10,021 bases of DNA from an uncultured Eubacteriales bacterium (GTDB lineage: Bacteria > Bacillota > Clostridia > Peptostreptococcales > Anaerovoracaceae), in contig CADCOV010000122.1 of NCBI GenBank assembly GCA_902803185.1, positions 1 to 10,021 on the forward strand, read 5' to 3'. A model generated the notes under the pieces. It saw nothing but the letters and a program-made list of their open reading frames with translations. It did not search any database and was not told where the DNA came from. Below, piece by piece: positions 1-5,999 of this stretch. The position numbers were made by a program, and so were the translations under genes. Each line of letters begins with the position of its first letter. The stretch's first letter is position 1.

Positions 1-119
1 ACGACGCCGTCCGCAGGGGAAATCGCCGCTGCCTGCTCGATCAGGTAACGGTGTCCCTCGTGGAAGGGATCGAACTCGGCGGCGATGCCCAGTATGGTCC
101 TGGAGGACGGATCACTCAT
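1..119 (-). CDS. tmcAL: TmcAL-like tRNA(Met) cytidine acetate ligase, N-terminal fragment (cut by window edge)
   Basis: Only the first 39 residues are in the window. They contain GIAAEFDPFHEGH at residues 11-23, the nucleotidyl-transferase fold signature with an HxGH motif (H20, H23). This matches the start of the YlbM/TmcAL family, whose members activate acetate with ATP and acetylate the wobble cytidine of elongator tRNA(Met). The ATG at 119 lies inside the last codons of the upstream gene (8-nt overlap), with a GAGGG-like ribosome binding site just ahead, so the two are probably translationally coupled. Context supports the call: in Bacillus subtilis ylbM lies a few genes after rsmD (ylbH) and coaD (ylbI). 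With so little sequence, another nucleotidyltransferase-fold enzyme cannot be excluded. Family recognition is from memory of the N-terminal motif plus context. Confidence 0.75.
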   Translation of the reverse strand, partial: MSDPSSRTILGIAAEFDPFHEGHRYLIEQAAAISPADGV

Positions 120-684
120 TGCCGCCCTCGCCGACCGGGATCTGGATCCTGTGCTCCGGCAGAGCCGCGTTCTCCGTGTCGTCCGTCATGACGCGCACTT
201 CGTTGATGTCATGATCCAGCACGCCGGTGATCTGCTCGAACTCCCTGGTGATGTCGTTATAAAGCGTATTGAAATAGGTATTGTTGACGTCGACGATCTT
301 CTCCCGGAAACCCGTCAGCACGTCGTCCATGTAGCGGTAGGTGCGCAGGGTCATGTTCTTGGAATACTCGTCCGCCTTGCGGTAGATCTCGCCGGCCACG
401 TCCACGGCCCTCGCCGTGATGACGTCCTTCTCCACCATGGTGTCCGCCTGCTTCTTGGCCTCGATGATGATGCGCTCGTATTCGGACTTGGCGTCGGCGA
501 GGATGCGTTCCTTCTCGTCCTGCACCCACTTGGCCTGCGGGACATCGTCCGGCAGAGACAGGCGGATGTCATTCGCCATGTCCAGGATCTCGTTGGCGTC
601 GACCATGATCTTGCCGGTCAGCGGCAGCTTCGGTGCGGCGTTGATCATTTCTTCCAGTTCATCTAACAATTCCAGTACTGTCAT
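112..684 (-). CDS. Conserved-looking helical (ATP synthase B/V-ATPase H-like) protein of unknown function
   Basis: This 190-residue, strongly charged protein has no signal peptide and no membrane segment. Residues 1-45 form a short, mixed N-terminal region. Residues about 50-155 look like one long helix or coiled coil, with the repeated E/K/A pattern of peripheral-stalk and DivIVA-like proteins (for example DEKERILADAKSEYERIIIE at 56-75). The last 30 residues are acidic and probably disordered. Similar short proteins next to coaD in Clostridia are usually annotated as hypothetical or ATPase/V-type subunit H-like; this likeness is to coiled-coil composition and need not mean a real ATPase role. 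The gene starts 12 nt after the coaD stop with an AGGAGG site that overlaps that stop, and it overlaps tmcAL by 8 nt. It therefore belongs to the operon, but I cannot assign a function. Confidence 0.85.
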   Translation of the reverse strand: MTVLELLDELEEMINAAPKLPLTGKIMVDANEILDMANDIRLSLPDDVPQAKWVQDEKERILADAKSEYERIIIEAKKQADTMVEKDVITARAVDVAGEIYRKADEYSKNMTLRTYRYMDDVLTGFREKIVDVNNTYFNTLYNDITREFEQITGVLDHDINEVRVMTDDTENAALPEHRIQIPVGEGGNE

Positions 685-696
685 CTCGATGTCCTC

Positions 697-1179
697 CTAT
701 ACGTTGAATTTATGTTTGATCTCTTCCAGGATCGTCTCCGGCACGAGGCCGTCGACGCAGCCGTTCAGAGACACGACTTCCTTGACCATGCTGGAGCTGA
801 TGAAGGAGTACTCCGGACTCGTCATCAGGAATACGGACTCGATCCCCGGCGCGAAGAGCCTGGCGTTCATCTGGGCCATCTGGATCTCATACTCGAAATC
901 CGTGGTCGCCCTGAGCCCTCTCACGACGGCGTCGAACCGGTTGGCGTTCACGTAATCCGCCAGCAGGCCCGTGAAGTGGTCCACGCTGACGTTCTGAAGA
1001 TCCGCGGTCACCCGCTGGATCTGGCTGACCCGCTCCTCCACGGAGAACAGCGGGGACTTGTTCGGGTTATAGATGACGCCCACGACGAGGTGGTCGAACA
1101 TGCGGGAGGCTCTCGTGATGATGTCGAGGTGCCCGTTGGTCATGGGATCGAAGGATCCCGAATACAATGCTGTGCTCAA
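697..1179 (-). CDS. coaD: Phosphopantetheine adenylyltransferase (CoA biosynthesis), TTG start
   Basis: This 160-residue protein has the family's usual length (E. coli CoaD is 159). It catalyses the penultimate step of coenzyme A synthesis: 4'-phosphopantetheine plus ATP gives dephospho-CoA and pyrophosphate, in the cytosol. Diagnostic motifs are GSFDPMTNGH (residues 8-17, with the TxGH nucleotide-binding motif at 14-17), K41, VRGLRATTDFEYE (86-98) and FISSSMVKEV (126-135). The start is a TTG at 1179 that overlaps the rsmD stop by four bases (TTGA). An AGGAGGAG ribosome binding site about 7 nt upstream and the exact family N-terminus support it, and the first ATG lies inside the catalytic motif and is too late. 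It sits directly after rsmD, the same pairing as ylbH-ylbI in Bacillus. The identification is firm. Confidence 0.97.
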   Translation of the reverse strand: MSTALYSGSFDPMTNGHLDIITRASRMFDHLVVGVIYNPNKSPLFSVEERVSQIQRVTADLQNVSVDHFTGLLADYVNANRFDAVVRGLRATTDFEYEIQMAQMNARLFAPGIESVFLMTSPEYSFISSSMVKEVVSLNGCVDGLVPETILEEIKHKFNV

Positions 1180-1763
1180 AGCTCTCCTCCTGAGGTGTCG
1201 CTCTCTTCGCAGTGGACAGACGTCTCCCTGGCGTACAGGGACACGTCGGACTTGCCGTAGCGCCTCTTCTTGAAGCAGACGAGCCCTCCCACCTGTGCAG
1301 GCAGGTCGGTTCTCTTCCCGTGCTCCGCTATTATTATACCGTTCTGCGACAATAAATCAAGAGAGTCGATGGTCTCCAGCGCCTTTCCATAATACCCGGA
1401 CTCGTAAGGCGGATCCAGGAAGATCAGGTCCAGCGGCTCGCTGATCCGCCTTAGGGCCTTCATGTAATCCCCGGCGATGATCACCGATTCCGCCTCCGCA
1501 CCGCACTTTTCGACGTTGGCCTTGACCAGCGCGATGGAGGTCCGGTCGTTGTCGGAGAAATAGCACTTGGCGGCGCCTCTGGAGAGGGCCTCCAGGCCCA
1601 GGTTGCCGGTGCCGGCGAAGAGGTCCGCGCAGACCGCGTCCTCCACCTCGTACATCAGCATGCTGAAGATGGCTTCCTTCACCTTGTCGCTGGTCGGTCG
1701 CACGTCGTAGTTATCCGGCGTCTCCAGCTTCCTGCCCTTGTATTTTCCCGTGATGATCCTCAT
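1176..1763 (-). CDS. rsmD: 16S rRNA (guanine-966-N2)-methyltransferase RsmD
   Basis: This 195-residue SAM-dependent methyltransferase modifies G966 (E. coli numbering) of 16S rRNA. Visible motifs are RPTSDKVKEAIF (22-33), the conserved N-terminal RsmD signature; DLFAGTGNLGLEALSRGA (47-64), the SAM-binding glycine loop; an acidic residue at the end of the second strand (SDND, 70-73); and LDPPY (116-120), the catalytic D/N-PPY motif of amino-group N-methyltransferases. RRYGKS at 167-172 is the conserved C-terminal piece. A short acidic, serine-rich tail of about 15 residues follows and is probably unstructured. The ATG at 1763 has an AAAGGA site ahead and lies 14 nt after the recG stop. The last codons overlap the coaD TTG start by four bases. 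Length and motifs agree with the family, and the identification is firm. Confidence 0.96.
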   Translation of the reverse strand: MRIITGKYKGRKLETPDNYDVRPTSDKVKEAIFSMLMYEVEDAVCADLFAGTGNLGLEALSRGAAKCYFSDNDRTSIALVKANVEKCGAEAESVIIAGDYMKALRRISEPLDLIFLDPPYESGYYGKALETIDSLDLLSQNGIIIAEHGKRTDLPAQVGGLVCFKKRRYGKSDVSLYARETSVHCEESDTSGGEL

Positions 1764-1777
1764 TTTGATCCTTTCTG

Positions 1778-3820
1778 TTACAGATCCAGGGAGAGGTGCT
1801 CCCCGAACATCGCGATGACTTTATCCCTGAGTCCCCGGTCCTCCTCGGCGGTGAGGGCCGGATCCCGTTCCAATACCGTTCTTGCGGCCTTCTGGGCCTT
1901 CTCCAGCACGTCCGCGTGGCGCAGCATGTCGCTGACCTGCAGCTGCGGGATGCCGTGCTGCCTGGTGCCGAAGAGCTCTCCCGGCCCCCTGAGCTTCAGG
2001 TCCTCCTCGGCGATCTCAAAGCCGTCCGAGGTCCGGCACATGATCTCCGCCCGCTGCAGGGCCAGATCGCTCTCCGAGTCGGTGATCAAAAAGCAGTAGG
2101 AGACCTCGCTCCCTCTGCCCACCCGGCCCCTAAGCTGGTGCATCTGGGCCAGGCCGAACCGCTCGGCGTTCTCGATGATCATGACCGTGGCGTTCGGGAC
2201 GTTGATGCCCACCTCGATCACGACGGTGGAGACCAGGACGTCCACCTCCCCCGCCGCGAAGCCCGCCATGACCCGGTCCTTGTCCGCCGGCTTCATGGCG
2301 CCGTGGACCAAAGCCACCCGGCGGTTCTTGAAGAAGCGCTGGAGCTTTTTGAACAGTTCCTCCGCAGAGCTGGCGTCGATCTTGTCGGACTCCTCGATCA
2401 AAGGCGCGACCACGTAGACCTGCCGGCCCTTTTCGATCTCCTTCTCCGCGAACTCGTAGACCTTCCGGCGCTCCTCTTTGCCCGCCTTCGCGGTGTGGAT
2501 CCGCTGCCGGCCCGCCGGCATGGTGCGGATCTGGGAGACGTCGAGATCCCCGTAGTAGATGACCGCCAGGGTCCTTGGGATCGGCGTCGCCGTCATGACG
2601 AGGACGTTGGCCTCCCCGTTCTTGGCGGATAGGGTCCGCCGCTGGTCCACGCCGAAGCGGTGCTGCTCGTCGGTGATGACGAGGCCGAGCGCACGGAAGA
2701 CCACGTTGTCCTGCAGGACCGCGTGGGTGGCGATGACCACCTGGGCCTCGCCCTCCTCGATCGCCCTCAGAACCTCGGTCTTCTCGCTCTTTTTCATGGA
2801 GCTGATCAGGAGGACGCACCGGATGCCCCGGCTGCCCAGATCCTGCTCGAAGGTCTTGAGGTGCTGCCGGGCCAAAAGCTCCGTCGGCGCCATGATGACG
2901 CTCTGCAGCCCGCTCATCGCCGCGGCGTACATGGCCATCTCCGCGATGACCGTCTTGCCGGAGCCCACGTCGCCCTGGAGCAGGCGGTTCATCCGCCGGG
3001 TGCTCGCGAGGTCCGCCCGGATCTCCTGCCAGGCGGTCTTTTGGCCCTCCGTCAGTTCAAAGGGAAGCTCCGAGGCGAAGCGGTCCCCGTGGGAGCAGTC
3101 GATGACCGCCCCGCGACCCACCGCCGCGTTCCCCCGCTTCAGGCTGATGAGGCCGGTCTGCAGGGTGAAGAGCTCCTCGAAGACCATCCGGAACTTGCTG
3201 ACCAGGACCCGCCGGCCGTCCTCCGGGAAGTGGATGTTTTCGATGGCGTAAGACGGAGAAGCCAGGCGGTTTTCCCGGACCACGTCCTCCGGGATCCACT
3301 CCGGAAGCTCCGCCGCCAGGGGCGCGATCTCCGCCTGGAGCCTGCGGATCTCCTTCTGGGAGACCCCTTTGATCTCCGGATAGACCGGCAGGATGCCCCG
3401 CAGGTCCTCCGGGCTTCCGGCCTTGGCGAACTGGGGATGGATCAGCTGGAGACGCCCCATGTTCTCCGTCAGCCTGCCGTAGAAGGCGTAGGTGACGCCG
3501 GTCTCGAAGAGCCCGGCCAGGTAGCGGCCGTTGAAGAAGACCACCTCCGCCCGGGCGGAGCCGTCGTCGATCAGGACCGACAGCGGCGTGTTTTTCTTGT
3601 ATGGATTGCCGGAATAGCGCTTCTGGAGCACGAAGGCCTCCACCAGCACGTCCTTGCCGATCTCCGCATCTCTGAGGGCCGTCACATGCCTGCGGTCCTC
3701 GTAGCGGCGCGGAAAGAAGAGCATGAGGTCCTCCAGGGTCTCAAGCCCGGCGCTGCGGAAGATCTCCTGTTTTTTGGGGCCGATGCCCCTCAGCGTTCCG
3801 ATCGGATCATTCAGGTTCAT
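1778..3820 (-). CDS. recG: ATP-dependent DNA helicase RecG
   Basis: At 680 residues the protein has full family length. RecG is a double-stranded DNA translocase that regresses stalled replication forks and processes branched recombination intermediates. The N-terminal wedge/OB region occupies about residues 1-230 and includes the helix-hairpin-helix-like GIGPKK at 12-17. Helicase motifs follow: GDVGSGKT (283-290, Walker A), APTELLARQH (311-320, motif Ia), DEQH (384-387, Walker B/DExH), TATPIPRTLA (410-419, motif III) and HQLRGRVGRG (561-570, motif VI). GRQRIHT (437-443) is the RecG-type linker, and the C-terminal block around 599-625 (DGFEIAEEDLKLRGPGEL) is also typical. The ATG at 3820 lies within the end of the Asp23 gene (14-nt overlap) with an AAGGA site close before it, so coupling is likely. 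All key motifs are intact. Confidence 0.98.
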   Translation of the reverse strand: MNLNDPIGTLRGIGPKKQEIFRSAGLETLEDLMLFFPRRYEDRRHVTALRDAEIGKDVLVEAFVLQKRYSGNPYKKNTPLSVLIDDGSARAEVVFFNGRYLAGLFETGVTYAFYGRLTENMGRLQLIHPQFAKAGSPEDLRGILPVYPEIKGVSQKEIRRLQAEIAPLAAELPEWIPEDVVRENRLASPSYAIENIHFPEDGRRVLVSKFRMVFEELFTLQTGLISLKRGNAAVGRGAVIDCSHGDRFASELPFELTEGQKTAWQEIRADLASTRRMNRLLQGDVGSGKTVIAEMAMYAAAMSGLQSVIMAPTELLARQHLKTFEQDLGSRGIRCVLLISSMKKSEKTEVLRAIEEGEAQVVIATHAVLQDNVVFRALGLVITDEQHRFGVDQRRTLSAKNGEANVLVMTATPIPRTLAVIYYGDLDVSQIRTMPAGRQRIHTAKAGKEERRKVYEFAEKEIEKGRQVYVVAPLIEESDKIDASSAEELFKKLQRFFKNRRVALVHGAMKPADKDRVMAGFAAGEVDVLVSTVVIEVGINVPNATVMIIENAERFGLAQMHQLRGRVGRGSEVSYCFLITDSESDLALQRAEIMCRTSDGFEIAEEDLKLRGPGELFGTRQHGIPQLQVSDMLRHADVLEKAQKAARTVLERDPALTAEEDRGLRDKVIAMFGEHLSLDL

Positions 3821-4202
3821 ATTCCTTCACCACTTCGACCGCTCTCCTGGCGATGTCCCTGGACTTCACGCCCGCCACGAAGATCGTGATCCGCTCCGGC
3901 ATGCGGGCGGTGCCCTTATAGATGGTTTCGGCGAGCCGCTCCGCCAGCTTGTCGGTCAGGGCGGAGATGCTCTCACCGAACCGCACGACGATGGAAAAGG
4001 CCAGGTCGATCCGGCCGCTTTCGGTCCGGTCCACCTTGAGGCTCGCCGCCACGTCGTTCTCGTTTTCCAGGATCCTGGCCTTGCGGTTGGAGACCCAGAT
4101 CCGGTCTTCCAGGCCCTCCTTCTCCAGCGCGGAGAGGATCAGGTCCGCGAAGACCCGGTTGGACACGGAGATGGTGCCCCGTTCAGTTTCCTTGCTGTAC
4201 AT
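3807..4202 (-). CDS. Asp23/Gls24 family envelope stress-response protein (YloU-like)
   Basis: This 131-residue cytosolic protein matches the Asp23/Gls24 (DUF322) family: it starts with ETERGTISVSNRVFADLILS (residues 5-24, the family's 'G.i.is..V...i...A' opening). It continues with alternating beta-type segments (IDLAFSIVVRFGES, 65-78) and ends with an amphipathic helix that leads into ITIFVAGVKS (105-114). Family members are membrane-associated or cytosolic proteins linked to cell-envelope homeostasis and alkaline stress; the exact molecular role is not settled. The position directly before recG recalls Bacillus yloU, which lies next to yloV and near recG. Here no yloV-type gene lies between, and an antiporter gene overlaps the 5' end by 20 nt. 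The ATG at 4202 has an AGGAGG site 4 nt upstream. Family assignment is good, function only inferred. Confidence 0.88.
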   Translation of the reverse strand: MYSKETERGTISVSNRVFADLILSALEKEGLEDRIWVSNRKARILENENDVAASLKVDRTESGRIDLAFSIVVRFGESISALTDKLAERLAETIYKGTARMPERITIFVAGVKSRDIARRAVEVVKEYEPE

Positions 4203-5529
4203 GTGCCCTCCTGTCGCTGCGGAATGCCGCGAACACCGGTTTCAGAAACCAGTAGGTCAGCGGGACGAGATACATATATACCGCGTAGACCATGCAGCCC
4301 ACGCCGACCCCGAGGAACTGCCGCGGCACCATGGCACCGACGGCCCACGGGATGAAGCAGCAGATCAGGATCACGGAATTTTCCATGTCGATCGCGAATT
4401 CCTGAGAGGTCCCCCCGGTCCTCTCATAGGCCTCCTGCAGCAGGTCCCGGCACATCAGGATGGAGATGGTCTGGTTGCAGAACAGCCCGCCCACCACGAT
4501 GCTGGTCAGGGTCATCGTATGGAACCTGCCGAACCGCTTGCAGAAGCCCGCCAGCTTCTCGTGCATCTGGTCCAGCATCTTCGTCTCCCGGAAGATCCCG
4601 CTGTACATGGAGGAGATGATGAGGAGGATCACCACCTCGAGCATGGAGGTGAGTCCGCCGCCCTTCAGGAGCGTCCCCAGCGCGCTCTCCGGATGGTCGT
4701 AGCCGATCAGGAGCGAGGTCAGGATCTCCTTCGCGCCCGCGCCCTGTACGAAATAGGAGACCAGCACGGCGCTGACGATGCTGGCGGTGATGGACCGGAT
4801 CACGCTCACCTTGAAGAGCGGCAGCAGGAGCATCAGGACCGCCGGAAGGAAGGACCACAGGGACAGGGAGAAGTCCGTGGAGAGCGCCGACCGCAGGGAC
4901 TCGTCCACCGCCGACAGCGGATGCCGGAAGGACAGGAAGGAATAGATCCCCAGGGTCAGCAAAAACGGCACGGCGCCGGTCTTCATCATCCATTTCACGT
5001 TGTCGTAGATCTTCGTGCCGGTGATCCCCGCGACCATGTTGGCGCTGGAGGAGACCGGTGAGCAGCGGTCGCCGAAATAGACGCCGCTGAAGATCGTGCC
5101 GGCGGTGACCAAAGGATCCACGCCCCCGCTCCTCGCCAGGGCCATGAAGATCACCCCCACCGTCGCCGCCACGCCGAAGCTGGTGCCCAGGGCGTAGCTC
5201 AGCAGGCAGCAAAGCAGGAAGGTCACGATCAGGAACAGCTGGGGCCGGATCGCCATCAGGCCGTAATAGATGGAGATGGTGATGGTCCCGGAGGTCCGCC
5301 AGATCCCCGTGAGCAGGCCGATGATCAGCATGACCTTGATCACGATCAGGGAATCCCGGACGGAGGCCATGGCCGCCTTTCCGATGGCATGGAAAGAACC
5401 GCCCCGGCGCATCCCCGTATACCAGAAGACGACCAGGCCGATCAGCATGGCGATGATGAGGCTCTGATCCAGGATCAGCACCCCCACCACGGATATGATG
5501 AAGATGAGGAAGGCGATCAAAAGGTCCAT
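4183..5529 (-). CDS. NhaC-family Na+/H+ antiporter
   Basis: This 448-residue integral membrane protein has about 10-12 hydrophobic segments, including residues 3-38, 60-80, 92-115, 120-133, 185-200, 223-240, 245-262, 294-312, 340-357 and 385-431. The best evidence is the block around residues 117-164, which runs through a glycine-rich stretch to YFGDRCSPVSSSANMVAG (151-168). GDRxSPxSS is the hallmark of NhaC/MleN-type transporters, which exchange cytosolic Na+ for external H+ or couple organic acid exchange to such a gradient. Substrate cannot be told from sequence; malate/lactate-type exchange is an alternative. The ribosome binding site is weak: GGGAGG lies 13 nt before the ATG, with only CAGG next to it, and no other in-frame start fits. 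The gene overlaps the Asp23 gene by 20 nt, so it is translated together with it. Confidence 0.88.
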   Translation of the reverse strand: MDLLIAFLIFIISVVGVLILDQSLIIAMLIGLVVFWYTGMRRGGSFHAIGKAAMASVRDSLIVIKVMLIIGLLTGIWRTSGTITISIYYGLMAIRPQLFLIVTFLLCCLLSYALGTSFGVAATVGVIFMALARSGGVDPLVTAGTIFSGVYFGDRCSPVSSSANMVAGITGTKIYDNVKWMMKTGAVPFLLTLGIYSFLSFRHPLSAVDESLRSALSTDFSLSLWSFLPAVLMLLLPLFKVSVIRSITASIVSAVLVSYFVQGAGAKEILTSLLIGYDHPESALGTLLKGGGLTSMLEVVILLIISSMYSGIFRETKMLDQMHEKLAGFCKRFGRFHTMTLTSIVVGGLFCNQTISILMCRDLLQEAYERTGGTSQEFAIDMENSVILICCFIPWAVGAMVPRQFLGVGVGCMVYAVYMYLVPLTYWFLKPVFAAFRSDRRAHVQQGN

Positions 5530-5576
5530 CCTGCGCCGGTTTCCTCCCGTTCTTACAAAAAGTTCCGTCTGAAACG

Positions 5577-5608
5577 AAAAAACCGCGAAAGCAAAGCTGC
5601 TCTCGCGG
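5577..5608 (-). terminator. Intrinsic terminator downstream of rpmB
   Basis: On the minus strand the hairpin is CCGCGAGAGC - AGCTTT - GCTTTCGCGG, a 10-bp stem with one G-T wobble and a 6-nt loop, followed at once by six T residues. It begins 15 nt after the rpmB stop. This is the classical arrangement of a Rho-independent terminator and separates rpmB from the nhaC-recG gene run. Confidence 0.92.
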
Positions 5609-5623
5609 AACCGTATCCTCGGC

Positions 5624-5815
5624 TTAGATGGCGCGGTCGATCTTACCGGATCTCATGCATCTCGTGCAAACCTTAGCCCTTCTGACAGTGCCGTTGTCGT
5701 TGATCTTGACGGTCTGGATGTTCGCATTCCACTTGCGTCTGGTATGTCTCATGGAATGGGAAACATTGTTGCCGGATACCTGGCCTTTTCCGCAAATTTC
5801 GCATCTTCTTGCCAT
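5624..5815 (-). CDS. rpmB: 50S ribosomal protein L28 (zinc-ribbon, C+ form)
   Basis: The 63-residue basic protein is L28 of the large ribosomal subunit. [11 protein letters not shown] at the start, [17 protein letters not shown] (18-34) and [11 protein letters not shown] (49-59) are the family signature. Two CxxC pairs, C5/C8 and C50/C53, mark the zinc-binding (C+) paralogue rather than the cysteine-free form that some bacteria use under zinc limitation. The ATG at 5815 has a very strong AAGGAGGTG ribosome binding site 7-8 nt upstream. The gene is flanked by its own promoter and by a terminator, so it is probably transcribed alone. Confident identification. Confidence 0.98.
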   Translation of the reverse strand: MARRCEICGKGQVSGNNVSHSMRHTRRKWNANIQTVKINDNGTVRRAKVCTRCMRSGKIDRAI

Positions 5816-5845
5816 ATTGCCGCACCTCCTTTATCAAAAGTCTAT

Positions 5846-5890
5846 CCTGATGAAATCAGGGATCATTTCGTTTCAAAACGATCCGCGGAT
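5846..5890 (-). promoter_or_regulatory. Structured 5' leader of rpmB: two adjacent hairpins and a 10-bp palindrome
   Basis: Within the approximately 95-nt leader of rpmB the minus strand can form GATCGTTT-TGAAACG-AAATGATC (5861-5883, 8-bp stem with one G-T pair, 7-nt loop). CCTGA-TTTCA-TCAGG (5846-5860, 5-bp stem) follows immediately, and the perfect palindrome ATCCGCGGAT lies at 5881-5890. The ribosome binding site lies about 20 nt after the second hairpin. The structures are seen in the sequence. A regulatory role, such as binding of L28 or mRNA stabilisation, is only inferred. I do not recognise a known riboswitch or ribosomal-protein leader class here. Confidence 0.45.
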
Positions 5891-5916
5891 TGCTCTAAAC
5901 GCGAACCGCAAGCAGT

Positions 5917-5976
5917 ATTATAACACAAGCCTTTACAAAAGTACAAGTACTTTTTTCGGCAATTTTGGGCATTTTT
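5917..5976 (-). promoter_or_regulatory. rpmB: Sigma-A promoter of rpmB with UP-element-like A-tracts
   Basis: On the minus strand the -35 box is TTGTAC (5941-5946), the spacer is 18 nt, and the -10 box is a perfect TATAAT (5917-5922) preceded by TGT (extended -10). If transcription begins at about 5910, the run AAAAAAGTA occupies -46 to -38, which fits the proximal UP-subsite consensus AAAAAARNR. Two more A-tracts follow upstream (complementing 5963-5966 and 5972-5976), each about 10 nt apart. The leader would be about 95 nt long. The boxes are read directly from the sequence; promoter strength is inferred. Confidence 0.85.
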
Positions 5977-5977
5977 C

Positions 5978-5996
5978 GGACTGCCGCGATCAGTCC
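5978..5996 (-). other. Short hairpin after the GNAT gene, without a T-tract
   Basis: Four nt after the GNAT stop the minus strand reads GGACTG-ATCGCGG-CAGTCC, a perfect 6-bp stem with a 7-nt loop. It is followed by GAAAAATG rather than Ts, so by itself it does not fit an intrinsic terminator. It may act as a 3' end stabiliser or a weak stop, or may be chance. No other terminator lies between this gene and the rpmB promoter. Confidence 0.35.
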
Positions 5997-5999
5997 TCT

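Noticed and set aside
2660-3889. Very long open reading frame (409 codons) on the plus strand opposite recG
   Set aside because: It is the antisense shadow of recG: high G+C and the codon bias of recG keep the opposite frame free of stops. The protein is His/Asp/Leu/Arg/Val-rich with no family motif, and there is no ribosome binding site or promoter. The other plus-strand ORFs (for example 85-666, 1796-2632, 3922-5061 and 8980-9858) fail for the same reasons.
4424-5212. Minus-strand alternative frame of 262 codons inside nhaC, and similar ones in recG (2130-2819)
   Set aside because: These are out-of-frame overlaps with Gly/Arg/His/Pro-biased translations. The in-frame NhaC and RecG motifs are intact through the same bases.
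5530-5576. Possible nhaC promoter (TTTCAG ... TAAGAA)
   Set aside because: Both boxes match the consensus poorly and would give almost no leader, so I did not annotate it. The question is kept as a finding.
5881-5890. Perfect palindrome ATCCGCGGAT as a repressor operator for rpmB
   Set aside because: A single 10-bp palindrome about 20-30 nt after the start site is not enough to claim an operator. It is short, matches no operator I recognise and may only be part of the leader fold.
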